From assembly GCF_900104035.1 (NCBI RefSeq), contig NZ_FNIT01000018.1, forward strand, positions 1 through 49,555: 49,555 nt of DNA, in the 5' to 3' direction. Each line of letters opens with the position of its first letter. The first letter of the stretch is position 1. The translations under genes were made by a program, and so were the position numbers. The notes beneath the pieces are model-generated. The model was not told where the DNA came from, made no database searches, and saw only the letters and a list, made by a program, of their open reading frames with translations. The DNA comes from Aureimonas jatrophae (GTDB lineage: Bacteria > Pseudomonadota > Alphaproteobacteria > Rhizobiales > Rhizobiaceae). Below are positions 7,922-16,371 of the stretch, piece after piece.

Positions 7922-9958
7922 TCAGGCGATGCGGCCGCCGCCCTGCTTGGTGATGGCGACGACCGAGGGGCGTGTCGGCATGTCCGGCTGGAAGTCGGGC
8001 CAGCGGGTGGAAAGGTCCTCGTAGTAGGAGAGGCGGCCGAAGCCGTCCCAATCCTCGCCGCCGTCGGCCGGATGCTGCACGGCGACGAAGGCCGTCTGCA
8101 TGTCCGGCAGAAGAAGCGGGCCGCACATCTCGCCGCCGACCGGCACGCGGAAGAACAGCTTCGAGGTGCCGCGCGCCGGACCGTCGGTGTCCACCGCCCA
8201 GAGACCGTCGGTGCGTCCGGTGGCCTTTGGCGAGTTGCCGTCGGTGGAGACCCAGAGACGGCCGTCGGTGTCGACGTGGCAGTTGTCCGGCATGCCGAAC
8301 CAGCCGTTCCGCGTGGTCTCGGTCGAGAAGGTCGCACCGACCTCGGCGACGGCGGGATCGCCGCACTTCAGGAGAACCTCCCAGCGACCCGTCGTGGCGG
8401 CGAAGTCCCCGCCCTCTTCCGCGATCTCGATGATGTGCCCGAAGGCGTTGTTGGCGCGCGGGTTGGCGCCGTCGACCTGGGTGTCCTTGCGGCGCGTGTT
8501 GTTGGTCAGCATCACGTAGACGCGGCCGTTCTCGGCGTTCGGGCCGATGTCCTCGGGCCGGTCCATCGGCGTCGCGCCCAGAAGGTCGGCGGCGCGGCGC
8601 GTCTCGATCAGGACGTCGCCCTGGTTCTGGAAGCCGTTCTCGGCGGTGAGCGGACCCTCGCCGAACACCATCGGCATCCAGGTCATGACACCATCGTCCG
8701 CGAACCGGGCGACGTACAGCGTGCCCTCGTCGAGAAGGTTCATGTTGGCGGCGCGGTCGTCGGGATTGTAGCGGCCCTTCGTCACGAACTTGTAGACGTA
8801 GTCGAAGCGCTCGTCGTCGCCGAGATAGAAGACGACGCGTCCGTCCTTGTTGACGACGTTGTCGGCGCCCTCGTGCTTGAAGCGACCGAGCGCGGTGCGC
8901 TTACGGGGCACCGAGGTCGGGTCCATCGCGTCGACCTCGACGATCCAGCCGAAGCGATTGGCCTCGTTGGGCTCCTTGGCGACGTCGAAGCGATCGTGGA
9001 ACCGGCCCCAGCTGTAGGTGCCCTCGGGAATGCCGAGGCGCTTGAAGTTGGCGGCCTCGGGATGGTTCTCCGGCAGCTTACCGGTGAAGTAGCCGTGGAT
9101 GTTCTCCTCGGCCATGATGTAGGTGCCCCAAGGCGTGACGCCGCCGGCGCAGTTGTTGATCGTGCCGAGGACCCTGGTGCCGCTCGCGTCGGCCGACGTC
9201 TTGAGGCGGTTCGATCCGGCGGCGGGGCCGGTCAGCATCATCTCGGTATCGGCCGTGATGCGCCGGTTCATGGCGCCGTCGCGCACGACCTGCCACTTGC
9301 CGTCTGTCTTGCGGATCTCGACGATCGTGCCGCCATGGGCCGCCATCTCGACGTCGACGCGGTTCTGGTCGGCATCCGCGATCTTGAGCTTGGCGACCTT
9401 CTTGGCGGGATCCTTCGCGTCCGCCTCCTCGACCACCTGGACGATGCCCGGGAACATCAGGTGCTCGTTGGTGTACTCGTGGTTCACCACCAAGAGGCCG
9501 TGCTCGGAGGAGCCGTCCAGCGGAATGAAGCCGACGTAATCGTTGTTGTAGCCGAACTGGCGACGCTGCGCCTCGGGCGTCTGCCGGGTCGGATCGAAGA
9601 CGGGGCTGTCGGCAAACAGCGGGTCGCCCCAGCGCAGCAGAACGTCCGCGTCATAGCCTTCGGCCACGTGGTGACGCTCGTCGATGCCGGCCTCGACCTC
9701 CGGGAACGTGAAGCGCGAACCATTGCCGGCCGAGCCCTGGGCCCGGGCCTCGTCGGCGACCAGAAGCGCCGCCGGGCTGACCGTCGCGGCGATCGCGGCC
9801 GCGGCCAACGAGCCGCGCAGGATGTCGCGGCGCGAGAAGCGGCGCGCGATGATCTCGCCCATGGTCGTGTTGGCGGTCGGGTTCAGACCCTCGCCGTCGG
9901 CTTCCTCGAGGCGGCTGGTGGGAAAGGCGGCCTGACGGGCTGCGTGGTCGGTCATCAC
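7922..9958 (-). CDS. phoX: PhoX-family alkaline phosphatase (Tat-exported)
   Basis: This 678-residue member of the PhoX/DUF839 family has an unusually long N-region followed by a Tat signal (FSRRDILRGS at about 41-50, then an Ala-rich core and DEARAQG). The mature protein shows family landmarks: GYNNDYVGFIPL, LLVVNHEYTNEHLMFPG, an NCAGGVTPWGTY stretch with the conserved Cys, EENIHGYF, and near the C-terminus MPDNCHVDTDGRLWVSTDG. PhoX enzymes are periplasmic Ca/Fe-dependent phosphomonoesterases that release phosphate during starvation. The upstream Pho box (10014-10031) supports PhoB control. Divergently oriented from a small exported protein gene. The second Met is an equally possible start. 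Confidence 0.92.
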   Translation of the reverse strand: MMTDHAARQAAFPTSRLEEADGEGLNPTANTTMGEIIARRFSRRDILRGSLAAAAIAATVSPAALLVADEARAQGSAGNGSRFTFPEVEAGIDERHHVAEGYDADVLLRWGDPLFADSPVFDPTRQTPEAQRRQFGYNNDYVGFIPLDGSSEHGLLVVNHEYTNEHLMFPGIVQVVEEADAKDPAKKVAKLKIADADQNRVDVEMAAHGGTIVEIRKTDGKWQVVRDGAMNRRITADTEMMLTGPAAGSNRLKTSADASGTRVLGTINNCAGGVTPWGTYIMAEENIHGYFTGKLPENHPEAANFKRLGIPEGTYSWGRFHDRFDVAKEPNEANRFGWIVEVDAMDPTSVPRKRTALGRFKHEGADNVVNKDGRVVFYLGDDERFDYVYKFVTKGRYNPDDRAANMNLLDEGTLYVARFADDGVMTWMPMVFGEGPLTAENGFQNQGDVLIETRRAADLLGATPMDRPEDIGPNAENGRVYVMLTNNTRRKDTQVDGANPRANNAFGHIIEIAEEGGDFAATTGRWEVLLKCGDPAVAEVGATFSTETTRNGWFGMPDNCHVDTDGRLWVSTDGNSPKATGRTDGLWAVDTDGPARGTSKLFFRVPVGGEMCGPLLLPDMQTAFVAVQHPADGGEDWDGFGRLSYYEDLSTRWPDFQPDMPTRPSVVAITKQGGGRIA

Positions 9959-9976
9959 AAAATCCTGGGATCGCGT

Positions 9977-9995
9977 TTCTGGAAACGTTCCAGAA
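9977..9995. promoter_or_regulatory. Palindrome between Pho box and phoX start
   Basis: TTCTGGAA-ACG-TTCCAGAA is a perfect 8-bp inverted repeat with a 3-nt centre. It is 18-37 bp before the phoX start and downstream of the Pho box, where the transcription start or early leader should be. It looks like an operator for a second, unidentified dimeric regulator. Confidence 0.45.
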
Positions 9996-10013
9996 CCGCC
10001 CTAGGGGGCGAAC

Positions 10014-10031
10014 GTCACAGTTCGATGACAG
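10014..10031 (-). promoter_or_regulatory. Pho box (PhoB operator) upstream of phoX
   Basis: On the minus strand the site reads CTGTCAT-CGAA-CTGTGAC. That is two direct 7-bp half-sites at the 11-bp spacing typical of PhoB boxes (consensus CTGTCAT-N4-CTGTCAT), with one mismatch in the second half. It begins 56 bp before the phoX start, with TAGGGC as a possible -10 about 7 bp beyond it. Confidence 0.8.
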
Positions 10032-10222
10032 AGGTCGCGGATGGCGACGTCCTGCCGGTCGGCTGGCCGCCGTGCGTTGCGCCTAAACCAAGGGTTTGGA
10101 TGAAGTTTCCATGACACGGGAACGGCGGGCGGGGATGCGACGTCACCTCGTCGGCAGACGGCTCGGCCATCCTCCCGGGACCGTCGCCCTTGATCCTGTC
10201 GATCCCGCCGAAAGGTCCCCTG

Positions 10223-10582
10223 ATGAAGCCTCTTCTGATCGCCGTCGCGCTTGCCGCGTCGCTGGCCTCTCCCGTTCTGTCGCAGCCCGCCCCGGGCACG
10301 GCCACGCAGCCCGCCGTTCCGGCCCTCAACTCCGGCGAGGAGGTGGACTCGGGCGTCGGCGCGACCGATCCGCAAAGCTTCGTCGGCCGCGTGGCGATGA
10401 GCGCCGACGGGCGCGAGATCGGTCCGATCCGTGAGGCCGAGATGGCCAGCGACACGAGCGACGGCGGAGTACTTGTGGTGGAGCACGGGGGCCGCACGCT
10501 GCGTCTGCCGGCGGCGGGCGCCAGCGTTGCGGGCGAGCGCGTCACCGTGTCCTCGACCTTCGAGCGCGCCACCGCGAACTGA
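10223..10582 (+). CDS. Small exported protein with PRC-barrel-like segment
   Basis: A 119-residue protein with a signal peptide (MKPLLIAVALAASLASPVLS, cleavage near SQPA). After a Pro/Ala-rich linker it has a beta-rich stretch, VGRVAMSADGREIGPI, followed by VLVVEHGGRTLRLPA, reminiscent of a PRC-barrel half. The start chosen is the ATG at 10223, preceded by AAAGG; an upstream in-frame ATG at 10190 would put charged residues before the signal and has no ribosome-binding site. Monocistronic, divergent from phoX and closed by a strong terminator. Function unknown; family likeness is weak. Confidence 0.75.
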   Translation: MKPLLIAVALAASLASPVLSQPAPGTATQPAVPALNSGEEVDSGVGATDPQSFVGRVAMSADGREIGPIREAEMASDTSDGGVLVVEHGGRTLRLPAAGASVAGERVTVSSTFERATAN

Positions 10583-10600
10583 CAGGTCTACCGACAGCGA

Positions 10601-10639
10601 GAAGGGGCGCTTCCGCCGGGAAGCGCCCCTTCGATTTTT
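10601..10639 (+). terminator. Strong intrinsic terminator
   Basis: A perfect 14-bp stem (10601-10614 with 10619-10632) with tetraloop GCCG is followed by GATTTTT on the plus strand. It ends the small exported protein gene, 18 bp after its stop. Confidence 0.92.
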
Positions 10640-10666
10640 CGTATCAAGCTTTGGTGATGAGCCGGC

Positions 10667-12139
10667 TTACTTCGAACCGAGGCATAGAACCGGATAGACC
10701 GACTCCTGCACCTTCGCGGTCGCATCCGGAACGCTCTCCAGCGCCGCCGAGGCATCCGCCGTCTCGTAGCGGACGTTGTGCGTCTCGAGGAAGCGGGTGG
10801 CCGCGTCGGGGCGGATCGCGAAGTTGATGGACTGCGGGATGTCGCCGGTGAGATCGGCAACCGCCACCGCATTGAGCTTGGCGGTGACGACGCCGACCAC
10901 GCGGCCCGCGAGATCAACCAACGGGCCGCCGGAGTTGCCGGGCTGCACCGGTGCCGAGATCTGCAGGTAGTTGGCGTCGTTCATCAGGCCCATGAGCGAG
11001 GACACGTTGCCGCGCGTCACGTTCAGGCTGTCGGCCAGGATCGAGCGCAGAGGGAAGCCGAGCGCCAGGACGTCCTCGCCGAGGCGCGGCTTGCCGCCGA
11101 CGATCGCGAGCGGCTTGCCGAGCGGCTTGTCCATCTTCACCAGCGCGAGGTCGTGATCCTCGTCGACCACGACCTGCGAGGCCGCGCCGAGATCGCCGAC
11201 CAGAACGGTCTTGCAGCTCTTGGCGACATGGGCGTTGGTCAGGAGCCAGCCGTCGTTCGACACCACGAAGCCGGTGCCCGAGGAGTCGAAGCCCGGACCC
11301 GAGGTTCCGCCGCCCGGCGCCGAGGGCTTGGTGGGGGCGGTCGCCGCCTCCTCGCCGAAGGCGACGCCGGCGGCGCGGCCCGACTCGAAGAGCTTCGCCA
11401 TTGGGCCGAGTTCGGCCGCGGGCTCGCGGGCGAAGGGCTGGAAGCTCTCGGCCGCGACCTGCGCATAGGGGCGCACGAGCGCGTCCTGATCGCTCCAGGC
11501 GACCGAGAAGCCGCGCAGGTCGGTTCCGCGACCCTGGAAGCGGATCAGGAAGTCGCGACCTTCCTCGATGCCGCGGATCGTGAAGCCGTCGCCCTTGCGC
11601 TCGGCGGTCGCGACGCGGCGGTCGGGTCCGTTGGCGGACAGGACGTCGAAGACGCGGTCCAGCGTGTGGCCGTCGTTGAAGCGGACGGTCTCGATCTCGA
11701 TGCGGCTGTCGGCCGAGCGCCACATGCGGCCGATCTCGGTGTCGCCGGCCGGCTCGACCAGCGCGCCGGGCAGGGCCACGCGCGCGCCGGTGGCGGTGTC
11801 GTCGGCGAAGGTGAAGCCGACCGCGTCGCGCGTCTTGTCGCTCGCGGTGATCAGCGCGCGCAGGAAGCGCTCGTCCATCACGCCGTCGGCCACCATGCCG
11901 TGGCGCGCCTGGAAGTCGCGCACGGCCCGCAGGGTCTGCGGTCCGACCTCGCCGTCGAACGTGCCCTGGTAGTCGCCGCTCCACGCCAGGCGCGTCTGCA
12001 GGCCCTTTCGGAAGGCGATGTCGGTGTTCTGGTTGTAGGCGGCCGCCAGCTCGCTCGCGGGCGAGGCGTGGGCGGGCAGGGCCAAAGGCGACGCGCACAG
12101 GACAAGGCCGGTCAACATCGCGGTGATGGATGCGCGCAT
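10667..12139 (-). CDS. Trypsin-like serine protease with N-terminal peptidoglycan-binding domain
   Basis: This 490-residue exported protein has a signal peptide at 1-26 (ending LPAHA). A peptidoglycan-binding-1-like domain at about 40-97 (GLQTRLAWSGDYQGTFDGEV, then QTLRAVRDFQARHG) comes next, followed by a middle domain of unknown fold. A low-complexity Pro/Gly linker (about 265-285) leads to a chymotrypsin-fold domain with His304 (TNAHV), Asp330 (DEDHDLALVK) and Ser403 (QPGNSGGPL). There is no PDZ domain, so it is not a classical DegP. The first TTG seven codons upstream is rejected in favour of the ATG at 12139. Likely a wall-associated periplasmic protease; its targets are unknown. It converges on the small exported protein gene. 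Confidence 0.87.
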   Translation of the reverse strand: MRASITAMLTGLVLCASPLALPAHASPASELAAAYNQNTDIAFRKGLQTRLAWSGDYQGTFDGEVGPQTLRAVRDFQARHGMVADGVMDERFLRALITASDKTRDAVGFTFADDTATGARVALPGALVEPAGDTEIGRMWRSADSRIEIETVRFNDGHTLDRVFDVLSANGPDRRVATAERKGDGFTIRGIEEGRDFLIRFQGRGTDLRGFSVAWSDQDALVRPYAQVAAESFQPFAREPAAELGPMAKLFESGRAAGVAFGEEAATAPTKPSAPGGGTSGPGFDSSGTGFVVSNDGWLLTNAHVAKSCKTVLVGDLGAASQVVVDEDHDLALVKMDKPLGKPLAIVGGKPRLGEDVLALGFPLRSILADSLNVTRGNVSSLMGLMNDANYLQISAPVQPGNSGGPLVDLAGRVVGVVTAKLNAVAVADLTGDIPQSINFAIRPDAATRFLETHNVRYETADASAALESVPDATAKVQESVYPVLCLGSK

Positions 12140-12194
12140 CGTGTTATCCCCAAGCCCCAAATCAGTCCGGGGGATAAACGCAAGAGAGGCGTTT

Positions 12195-12223
12195 TCGATC
12201 CCGGCGGATTAATGTTTTGTCAA
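12195..12223 (-). promoter_or_regulatory. Candidate promoter of the protease gene
   Basis: On the minus strand a perfect -35 box TTGACA (12223-12218) lies in an AT-rich stretch. The hexamer 17 bp downstream is only GATCGA, a poor -10. The predicted leader is about 50 nt. The box could also be read as part of a heat-shock-sigma -35. Confidence 0.3.
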
Positions 12224-12319
12224 GCTTTAGGCCTTGAGTTTTTCTCTATCATTGCTCGGGCGTGTGGAAAACCTTTCAAATACGTTTCGTCGCGGCCTGC
12301 GAGAGCGACCGAAACGCGG

Positions 12320-13408
12320 CTACCGCGCGTCCGCCTCGTCGTCGGACTGCATCTCGATCTCGCTGATTCGCCCCGCGCGGCGCATCAGCTTGGCGGTGGA
12401 CACCAGGATCTGGTCGACGTCGCGCCCCGCCTGCCCGAAGTGCGTGCGCAGCGCTTCCGCGCGCGCTTGAAGCCGCGCCATGTCCTCGGCCAGAAGCATG
12501 ACCTCGCGCTGGATGCGGCCGGCCTCCTCGCGCATGCGCCCGTCCTTCAGAAGCGCGCGCACCACCTCGATCGAGAGCATCAAGAGGGTCGGCGAGACCA
12601 CCACGACGCGCGCGCGCCGGGCGCGCTGGAGGACATCGGGGAAGTGCTCGCCGAGATCCGCGAAGATCGACTCCGACGGCACGAACAGGAAGGCCGTGTC
12701 CTGCGTCTCTCCGGGCAGGAGGTACTTCTCGGAGATCGCCCGCACATGAACGTCCATGTCGCGGCGAAGCCGCGAGGCGGCGGACTGGCGCGTGCCCTCG
12801 TCCGGCGCCTCGCGAAACGCGGTCCAGCTTTCCAGCGGAAACTTCGCGTCCACCACGAGCGCGGGCGCGCCGTTCGGCATGGGGATCACGCAGTCCGGCC
12901 GCTTGCCGTTGGAAAGCGTCGCCTGAAAGGCGTAGCCGCCCGGCGGCAGCGCGTCGCGCACGATCGCCTCCATGCGCGCCTGGCCGAAGGCGCCGCGCGC
13001 CTGCTTGTCGGCGAGGATGTCCTGCAGCCGCACCATCTCGCCGGCGAGGCTGCGGATGTCGCCCTGCGCCCGGTCGATCAGGGCGAGGCGCTCCTGCAGG
13101 CGGGCCAGCGTCTCGCCGGAGCGCTCCGCCTGGTCGGCGAGCTGGCGATGCAGCGTGCGGCCGACCTCGCCCTGGCGCTGGGCGAGAAGCTCGCCCATGG
13201 ACTGGACGCGGCCCGACAGCTCGGCCTGCGCGCGCAGCACCGCGTCCAGACCCTCGCCCTCGTACCCGCCGGGATGCCGCCGCCGGAGGAGCCGCCACGA
13301 GAGCGCGAACGCCAGCAGAAGAAGCAGGAGCTCGCCAGCGCTCACGAGATGCGAGCCGAGCGCGAAGAGCGGCCGGTCGAGAAGCGGGGCGAGCGAGGCG
13401 AAGTCCAT
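12320..13408 (-). CDS. rmuC: RmuC-family DNA recombination protein
   Basis: This 362-residue protein has one N-terminal transmembrane helix (about 24-43, rich in Leu), a long coiled coil (about 55-130) and a PD-(D/E)XK-like nuclease domain. The domain contains the family motifs [23 protein letters not shown] and, later, [15 protein letters not shown] and [13 protein letters not shown]. RmuC limits inversions at short inverted repeats and has recently been linked to defence-like nuclease roles; the reaction in this organism is inferred. It is divergent from def across 100 bp. Confidence 0.93.
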   Translation of the reverse strand: MDFASLAPLLDRPLFALGSHLVSAGELLLLLLAFALSWRLLRRRHPGGYEGEGLDAVLRAQAELSGRVQSMGELLAQRQGEVGRTLHRQLADQAERSGETLARLQERLALIDRAQGDIRSLAGEMVRLQDILADKQARGAFGQARMEAIVRDALPPGGYAFQATLSNGKRPDCVIPMPNGAPALVVDAKFPLESWTAFREAPDEGTRQSAASRLRRDMDVHVRAISEKYLLPGETQDTAFLFVPSESIFADLGEHFPDVLQRARRARVVVVSPTLLMLSIEVVRALLKDGRMREEAGRIQREVMLLAEDMARLQARAEALRTHFGQAGRDVDQILVSTAKLMRRAGRISEIEMQSDDEADAR

Positions 13409-13473
13409 GAACCGGGACCCTATCGTCTCGCTGCGACCGAAGCCAGATCAAACCGGGAACGCGGGCGTCTCGG

Positions 13474-13502
13474 TTGACCGCTCCCGGGCTTGCGATTACC
13501 TG
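13474..13502 (+). promoter_or_regulatory. Candidate def promoter giving a leaderless start
   Basis: TTGACC (13474-13479) is 17 bp from TACCTG (13497-13502). The def ATG is at 13509, where transcription would begin, and no Shine-Dalgarno precedes it. The -10 match is poor, so this is tentative. Confidence 0.25.
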
Positions 13503-13508
13503 ACGCCC

Positions 13509-14024
13509 ATGACCGTCAAGCCCCTTGTGATCCTGCCCGATCCCATCCTGCGCCGCGTTTCCGATCCCGTGCTGCGGGTGGACGATGCCGTGCGTCGTCT
13601 CGCCGACGACATGCTGGAGACGATGTACGACGCGCCCGGCATCGGGCTCGCCGGAATCCAGGTGGGCGAGCCGCTGCGCATCGTGACCATCGACCTCTCC
13701 AAGGAGGACGATCCGGAAAAGGCGCCGCAGGTGTTCCTGAACCCGGAGATCCTCGCCGGCTCGGACGAGCGCTCGTCCTACGAGGAAGGATGCCTGTCGA
13801 TCCCGGACTACTATGCCGAGGTGGAGCGGCCCGCGCGCGTCACGGTGCGCTGGCTGGGCCTGGACGGCCAGAGCCACGAAGAGGAGGTCGACGGGCTGCT
13901 CGCCACCTGCCTGCAGCACGAGATCGACCACCTGAACGGCGTCCTGTTCATCGACCACATCTCGAAGCTCAAGCGCGACATGGTGATCAAGCGCTTCACC
14001 AAGGCCGCGCGCAAGTCGGCCTGA
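13509..14024 (+). CDS. def: Peptide deformylase
   Basis: This 171-residue metalloenzyme removes the formyl group from nascent N-termini. All three family motifs are present: [10 protein letters not shown] (44-53, with the usual Ala-Pro altered to Gly-Ile), EGCLS (metal ligand Cys95) and QHEIDHLNG (His137, Glu138, His141). The start is the ATG at 13509, matching the normal N-terminus; longer in-frame reading upstream is non-coding. fmt follows 57 bp later and truA after that, so formylation, deformylation and tRNA modification form one plus-strand unit. No ribosome-binding site is visible before the ATG. Confidence 0.96.
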   Translation: MTVKPLVILPDPILRRVSDPVLRVDDAVRRLADDMLETMYDAPGIGLAGIQVGEPLRIVTIDLSKEDDPEKAPQVFLNPEILAGSDERSSYEEGCLSIPDYYAEVERPARVTVRWLGLDGQSHEEEVDGLLATCLQHEIDHLNGVLFIDHISKLKRDMVIKRFTKAARKSA

Positions 14025-14081
14025 GGCCGGCCGGGCGCTTTTGCAGCCCGCTCCGGACACGCACAGACGGACCGTCGCCGC

Positions 14082-15029
14082 ATGACCCTCCGCATCGTCT
14101 TCATGGGCACGCCCGTCTTCGCCGTGCCGACGCTGACGCGCCTTCACACCGAGGGCCACGCGATCGCGGCGGTCTACGCGCAGCCGCCCCGGCCCGCCGG
14201 CCGGCGCGGCCTGCAGCTCGTTTCCGCGCCCGTGGCCGTCGAGGCCGAGCGCCTCGGGCTCGAGGTTCGCACGCCGGTCTCGTTGAAGGGCGAGGCGGAG
14301 CGCGAGGCGTTCCGCGCGATCGGCGCCGATGTCGCGGTGGTGGTGGCCTACGGGCTTCTCCTGCCGCAGGCCGTGCTCGACGCGCCGCGCTTCGGGGCGC
14401 TGAACGGCCACGGCTCGCTTCTGCCGCGCTGGCGAGGTGCCGCGCCCATCCAGCGCGCGATCGAGGCGGGCGACGCTGTGACCGGCCTGATGGTGATGGG
14501 CATGGAGGCGGGGCTCGACACGGGACCCGTGGCGCTGACGCACGAGGAGCCGATCGGCCCGCGCGACACAGCGGGCGACCTGTCGGCCCGCCTGTCGGCC
14601 GCCTGCGCCGACCTGATGGCGGAAGCGATGCGGCAGCTGGAGCAGGGAGCGCTCCGCTTCGAGACGCAGGACGCGATCGCCGCGCGGACGGGTCGCGAGA
14701 CGCTCTACGCCGCCAAGATCGACAAGCGCGAGGCCGAGATCGACTGGCGTCAGCCGGCCGATGCGATCGCGCGCCGCATCAACGCCTTCTCGCCCGCGCC
14801 CGGCGCGTGGACGCTCTTGCGCGGCGAGCGTCTGCGGCTCCTGCGCGCGGAGGCCGGGGAGGGGAGAGGCGAGCCGGGCGCCGCGCTCGACGACGCGCTT
14901 CTGGTCGCGGCCGGCGACGGTCGGGCCGTGCGCCTTCTCGAGGTGCAGCGCGCCGGCGCCAAGGCCGGTCCCGCCTCCGACATGCTGCGCGGCGCGCCGG
15001 TGCCGGCCGGCACGCGGCTCGGGCTCTAG
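14082..15029 (+). CDS. fmt: Methionyl-tRNA formyltransferase
   Basis: This 315-residue cytosolic enzyme transfers formyl from 10-formyl-tetrahydrofolate to Met-tRNA(fMet). The N-terminal Rossmann part starts [15 protein letters not shown]. The catalytic set is Asn108 and His110 in [18 protein letters not shown], and Asp146 in [10 protein letters not shown]. The C-terminal tRNA-binding barrel contains [12 protein letters not shown]. Length is normal. It is second in def-fmt-truA; only five bases separate its stop from the truA start. Confidence 0.96.
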   Translation: MTLRIVFMGTPVFAVPTLTRLHTEGHAIAAVYAQPPRPAGRRGLQLVSAPVAVEAERLGLEVRTPVSLKGEAEREAFRAIGADVAVVVAYGLLLPQAVLDAPRFGALNGHGSLLPRWRGAAPIQRAIEAGDAVTGLMVMGMEAGLDTGPVALTHEEPIGPRDTAGDLSARLSAACADLMAEAMRQLEQGALRFETQDAIAARTGRETLYAAKIDKREAEIDWRQPADAIARRINAFSPAPGAWTLLRGERLRLLRAEAGEGRGEPGAALDDALLVAAGDGRAVRLLEVQRAGAKAGPASDMLRGAPVPAGTRLGL

Positions 15030-15034
15030 CCCTC

Positions 15035-15781
15035 GTGCCCCGATACAAGCTCACCATCGAATACGACGGCACTCCCTACGTCGGCTGGCAGCGGCAGAAG
15101 AACGGTCTGTCGGTGCAGGAGGTGCTGGAGCGCACGATCTCGGAGTTCGCGCGCGAGGAGGTGACCGTGTTCGGGGCGGGGCGCACGGATGCCGGCGTTC
15201 ATGCGCTCGGACAGGTGGCGCATGTGGACCTCACACGCGCGTGGCGGGCCGATACGGTGCGCGACGCCCTGAACGCCGCGCTGCGCGAGGCGGGCGGCGT
15301 TTCCGTGCTCGCCGCCGACGAGGTGCCGGACACGTTCGACGCTCGCTTCTCGGCGAGGAAGCGGCACTACCTCTACCGCATCCTCGACCGCCGGCCGCCG
15401 CCGACGGTCCTCAAGGGCCATGTCTGGTGGGTCTGGCGGCCTCTCGACGTCGAGGCGATGCACGGCGCGGCGCAGCGGCTGCTCGGCACGCACGACTTCA
15501 ACGCCTTCCGGTCCGTGAACTGCCAGGCGAAGAGCTCGATCCGAACGCTGGAACGGCTCGATGTCCGCCGCGAGGGTGCCGAGATCCATATCCACGCCTC
15601 GGCCCAGAGCTTTCTCCACAACCAGATCCGGTCCTTTGCCGGTACGCTGAAGCTGGTCGGCGAGGGACGCTGGAGCGCGGACGACGTGGAAGCCGTCCTC
15701 GCTTCTGCCGACCGCACGCGCTGCGGCCCCGTCGCCCCGCCGGACGGCCTCTACCTCACGCAGGTGGATTACGAGGGTTAG
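15035..15781 (+). CDS. truA: tRNA pseudouridine(38-40) synthase TruA
   Basis: This 248-residue enzyme isomerises uridines 38-40 in the tRNA anticodon stem. It starts with GTG ([20 protein letters not shown]), six bases after the fmt stop, suggesting coupled translation. Catalytic Asp52 lies in [17 protein letters not shown]. Further family motifs are [12 protein letters not shown] and [13 protein letters not shown]. Length and motif order are normal. Last gene of the def-fmt-truA unit; it converges on the glyoxalase-like gene. Confidence 0.96.
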   Translation: MPRYKLTIEYDGTPYVGWQRQKNGLSVQEVLERTISEFAREEVTVFGAGRTDAGVHALGQVAHVDLTRAWRADTVRDALNAALREAGGVSVLAADEVPDTFDARFSARKRHYLYRILDRRPPPTVLKGHVWWVWRPLDVEAMHGAAQRLLGTHDFNAFRSVNCQAKSSIRTLERLDVRREGAEIHIHASAQSFLHNQIRSFAGTLKLVGEGRWSADDVEAVLASADRTRCGPVAPPDGLYLTQVDYEG

Positions 15782-15861
15782 GCAGCGAAACAACCGATCG
15801 AGGCAACGGGCCGCGGCGGCGGCGCGGGACCCGCTCCCTTCGCCGTGCCGGGCGCTGACTT

Positions 15862-16287
15862 TCAGCCCGGCGCGCGCGCGACCTGCACGTCCAGCACCCA
15901 GGTGACGCCGAAGCGGTCGCGCACCATGCCGTAGAGCGGCGAGAAGCCGGCCGGACCCAGCGGCTGGATGATCGTCCCGCCCTCCCCGAGCCCGTTCCAG
16001 TAGCGAGTGATCTGATCGGCGTCGGTGCCGCGCACCGACACGAAGACGGGGATCGTTCCGGGGTTCCAGTCCCGCGCGGCCGGCACGTCCATCGCCATGA
16101 CGTGGAAGCCGTCCTCGGAGGAGACCTCGCCCCAGATCACCTGGTCGGCCTCGGCCGCATCGGTGACGGCCCCCGCGTCGGCGAAGGTGACGAGCGTCAG
16201 CCGCCCGCCGAACACGGACTGGTAGAAGGCGAGCGCCGCACGGGCCTGCGCGCGGAAGTTCAGGTGGGTGACGGTCTGGATGGTCAT
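15862..16287 (-). CDS. VOC superfamily (PhnB/glyoxalase-like) protein
   Basis: This 141-residue protein of the PhnB-like VOC group has the beta-alpha-beta-beta-beta units of the fold: THLNFRAQARAALAFYQSVF at the start, and FSPLYGMVRDRFGVTWVLDV at the end. It lacks an obvious full set of metal ligands, as in many PhnB/YdcJ-like proteins. An AGAGG site precedes the ATG. It shares an 84-bp divergent promoter region with a WYL regulator that probably controls it. Likely a small-molecule binding or resistance protein; the substrate is unknown. Confidence 0.86.
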   Translation of the reverse strand: MTIQTVTHLNFRAQARAALAFYQSVFGGRLTLVTFADAGAVTDAAEADQVIWGEVSSEDGFHVMAMDVPAARDWNPGTIPVFVSVRGTDADQITRYWNGLGEGGTIIQPLGPAGFSPLYGMVRDRFGVTWVLDVQVARAPG

Positions 16288-16331
16288 GGCGGTTGCCTCT
16301 TCGTGTCTGACAGGAAACACGTTAGACCGAC

Positions 16332-16356
16332 CCAACTGACAGTTTGCGGCAGTTGG
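16332..16356. promoter_or_regulatory. Inverted repeat in the VOC/WYL divergent promoter
   Basis: CCAACTG (16332-16338) and CAGTTGG (16350-16356) form a perfect 7-bp inverted repeat with an 11-nt spacer, about one and three-quarter helical turns centre to centre. It sits between the two divergent starts. It is the best candidate operator for the WYL regulator. Confidence 0.4.
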
Positions 16357-16371
16357 CGAAGGGGCGATGGC

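Noticed and set aside
8072-10114. Long plus-strand open frame opposite phoX
   Set aside because: The minus strand encodes a full Tat-exported PhoX; the opposite frame has no motif or start signal.
12144-12152. TTATCCCCA as a DnaA box
   Set aside because: A single 8-of-9 match with no cluster, DUE or dnaA gene nearby; the ParB site alone does not place oriC here.
10778-13477. Long plus-strand open frame opposite the protease and rmuC
   Set aside because: It spans two genuine minus-strand genes and their intergenic region, which a real gene would not.
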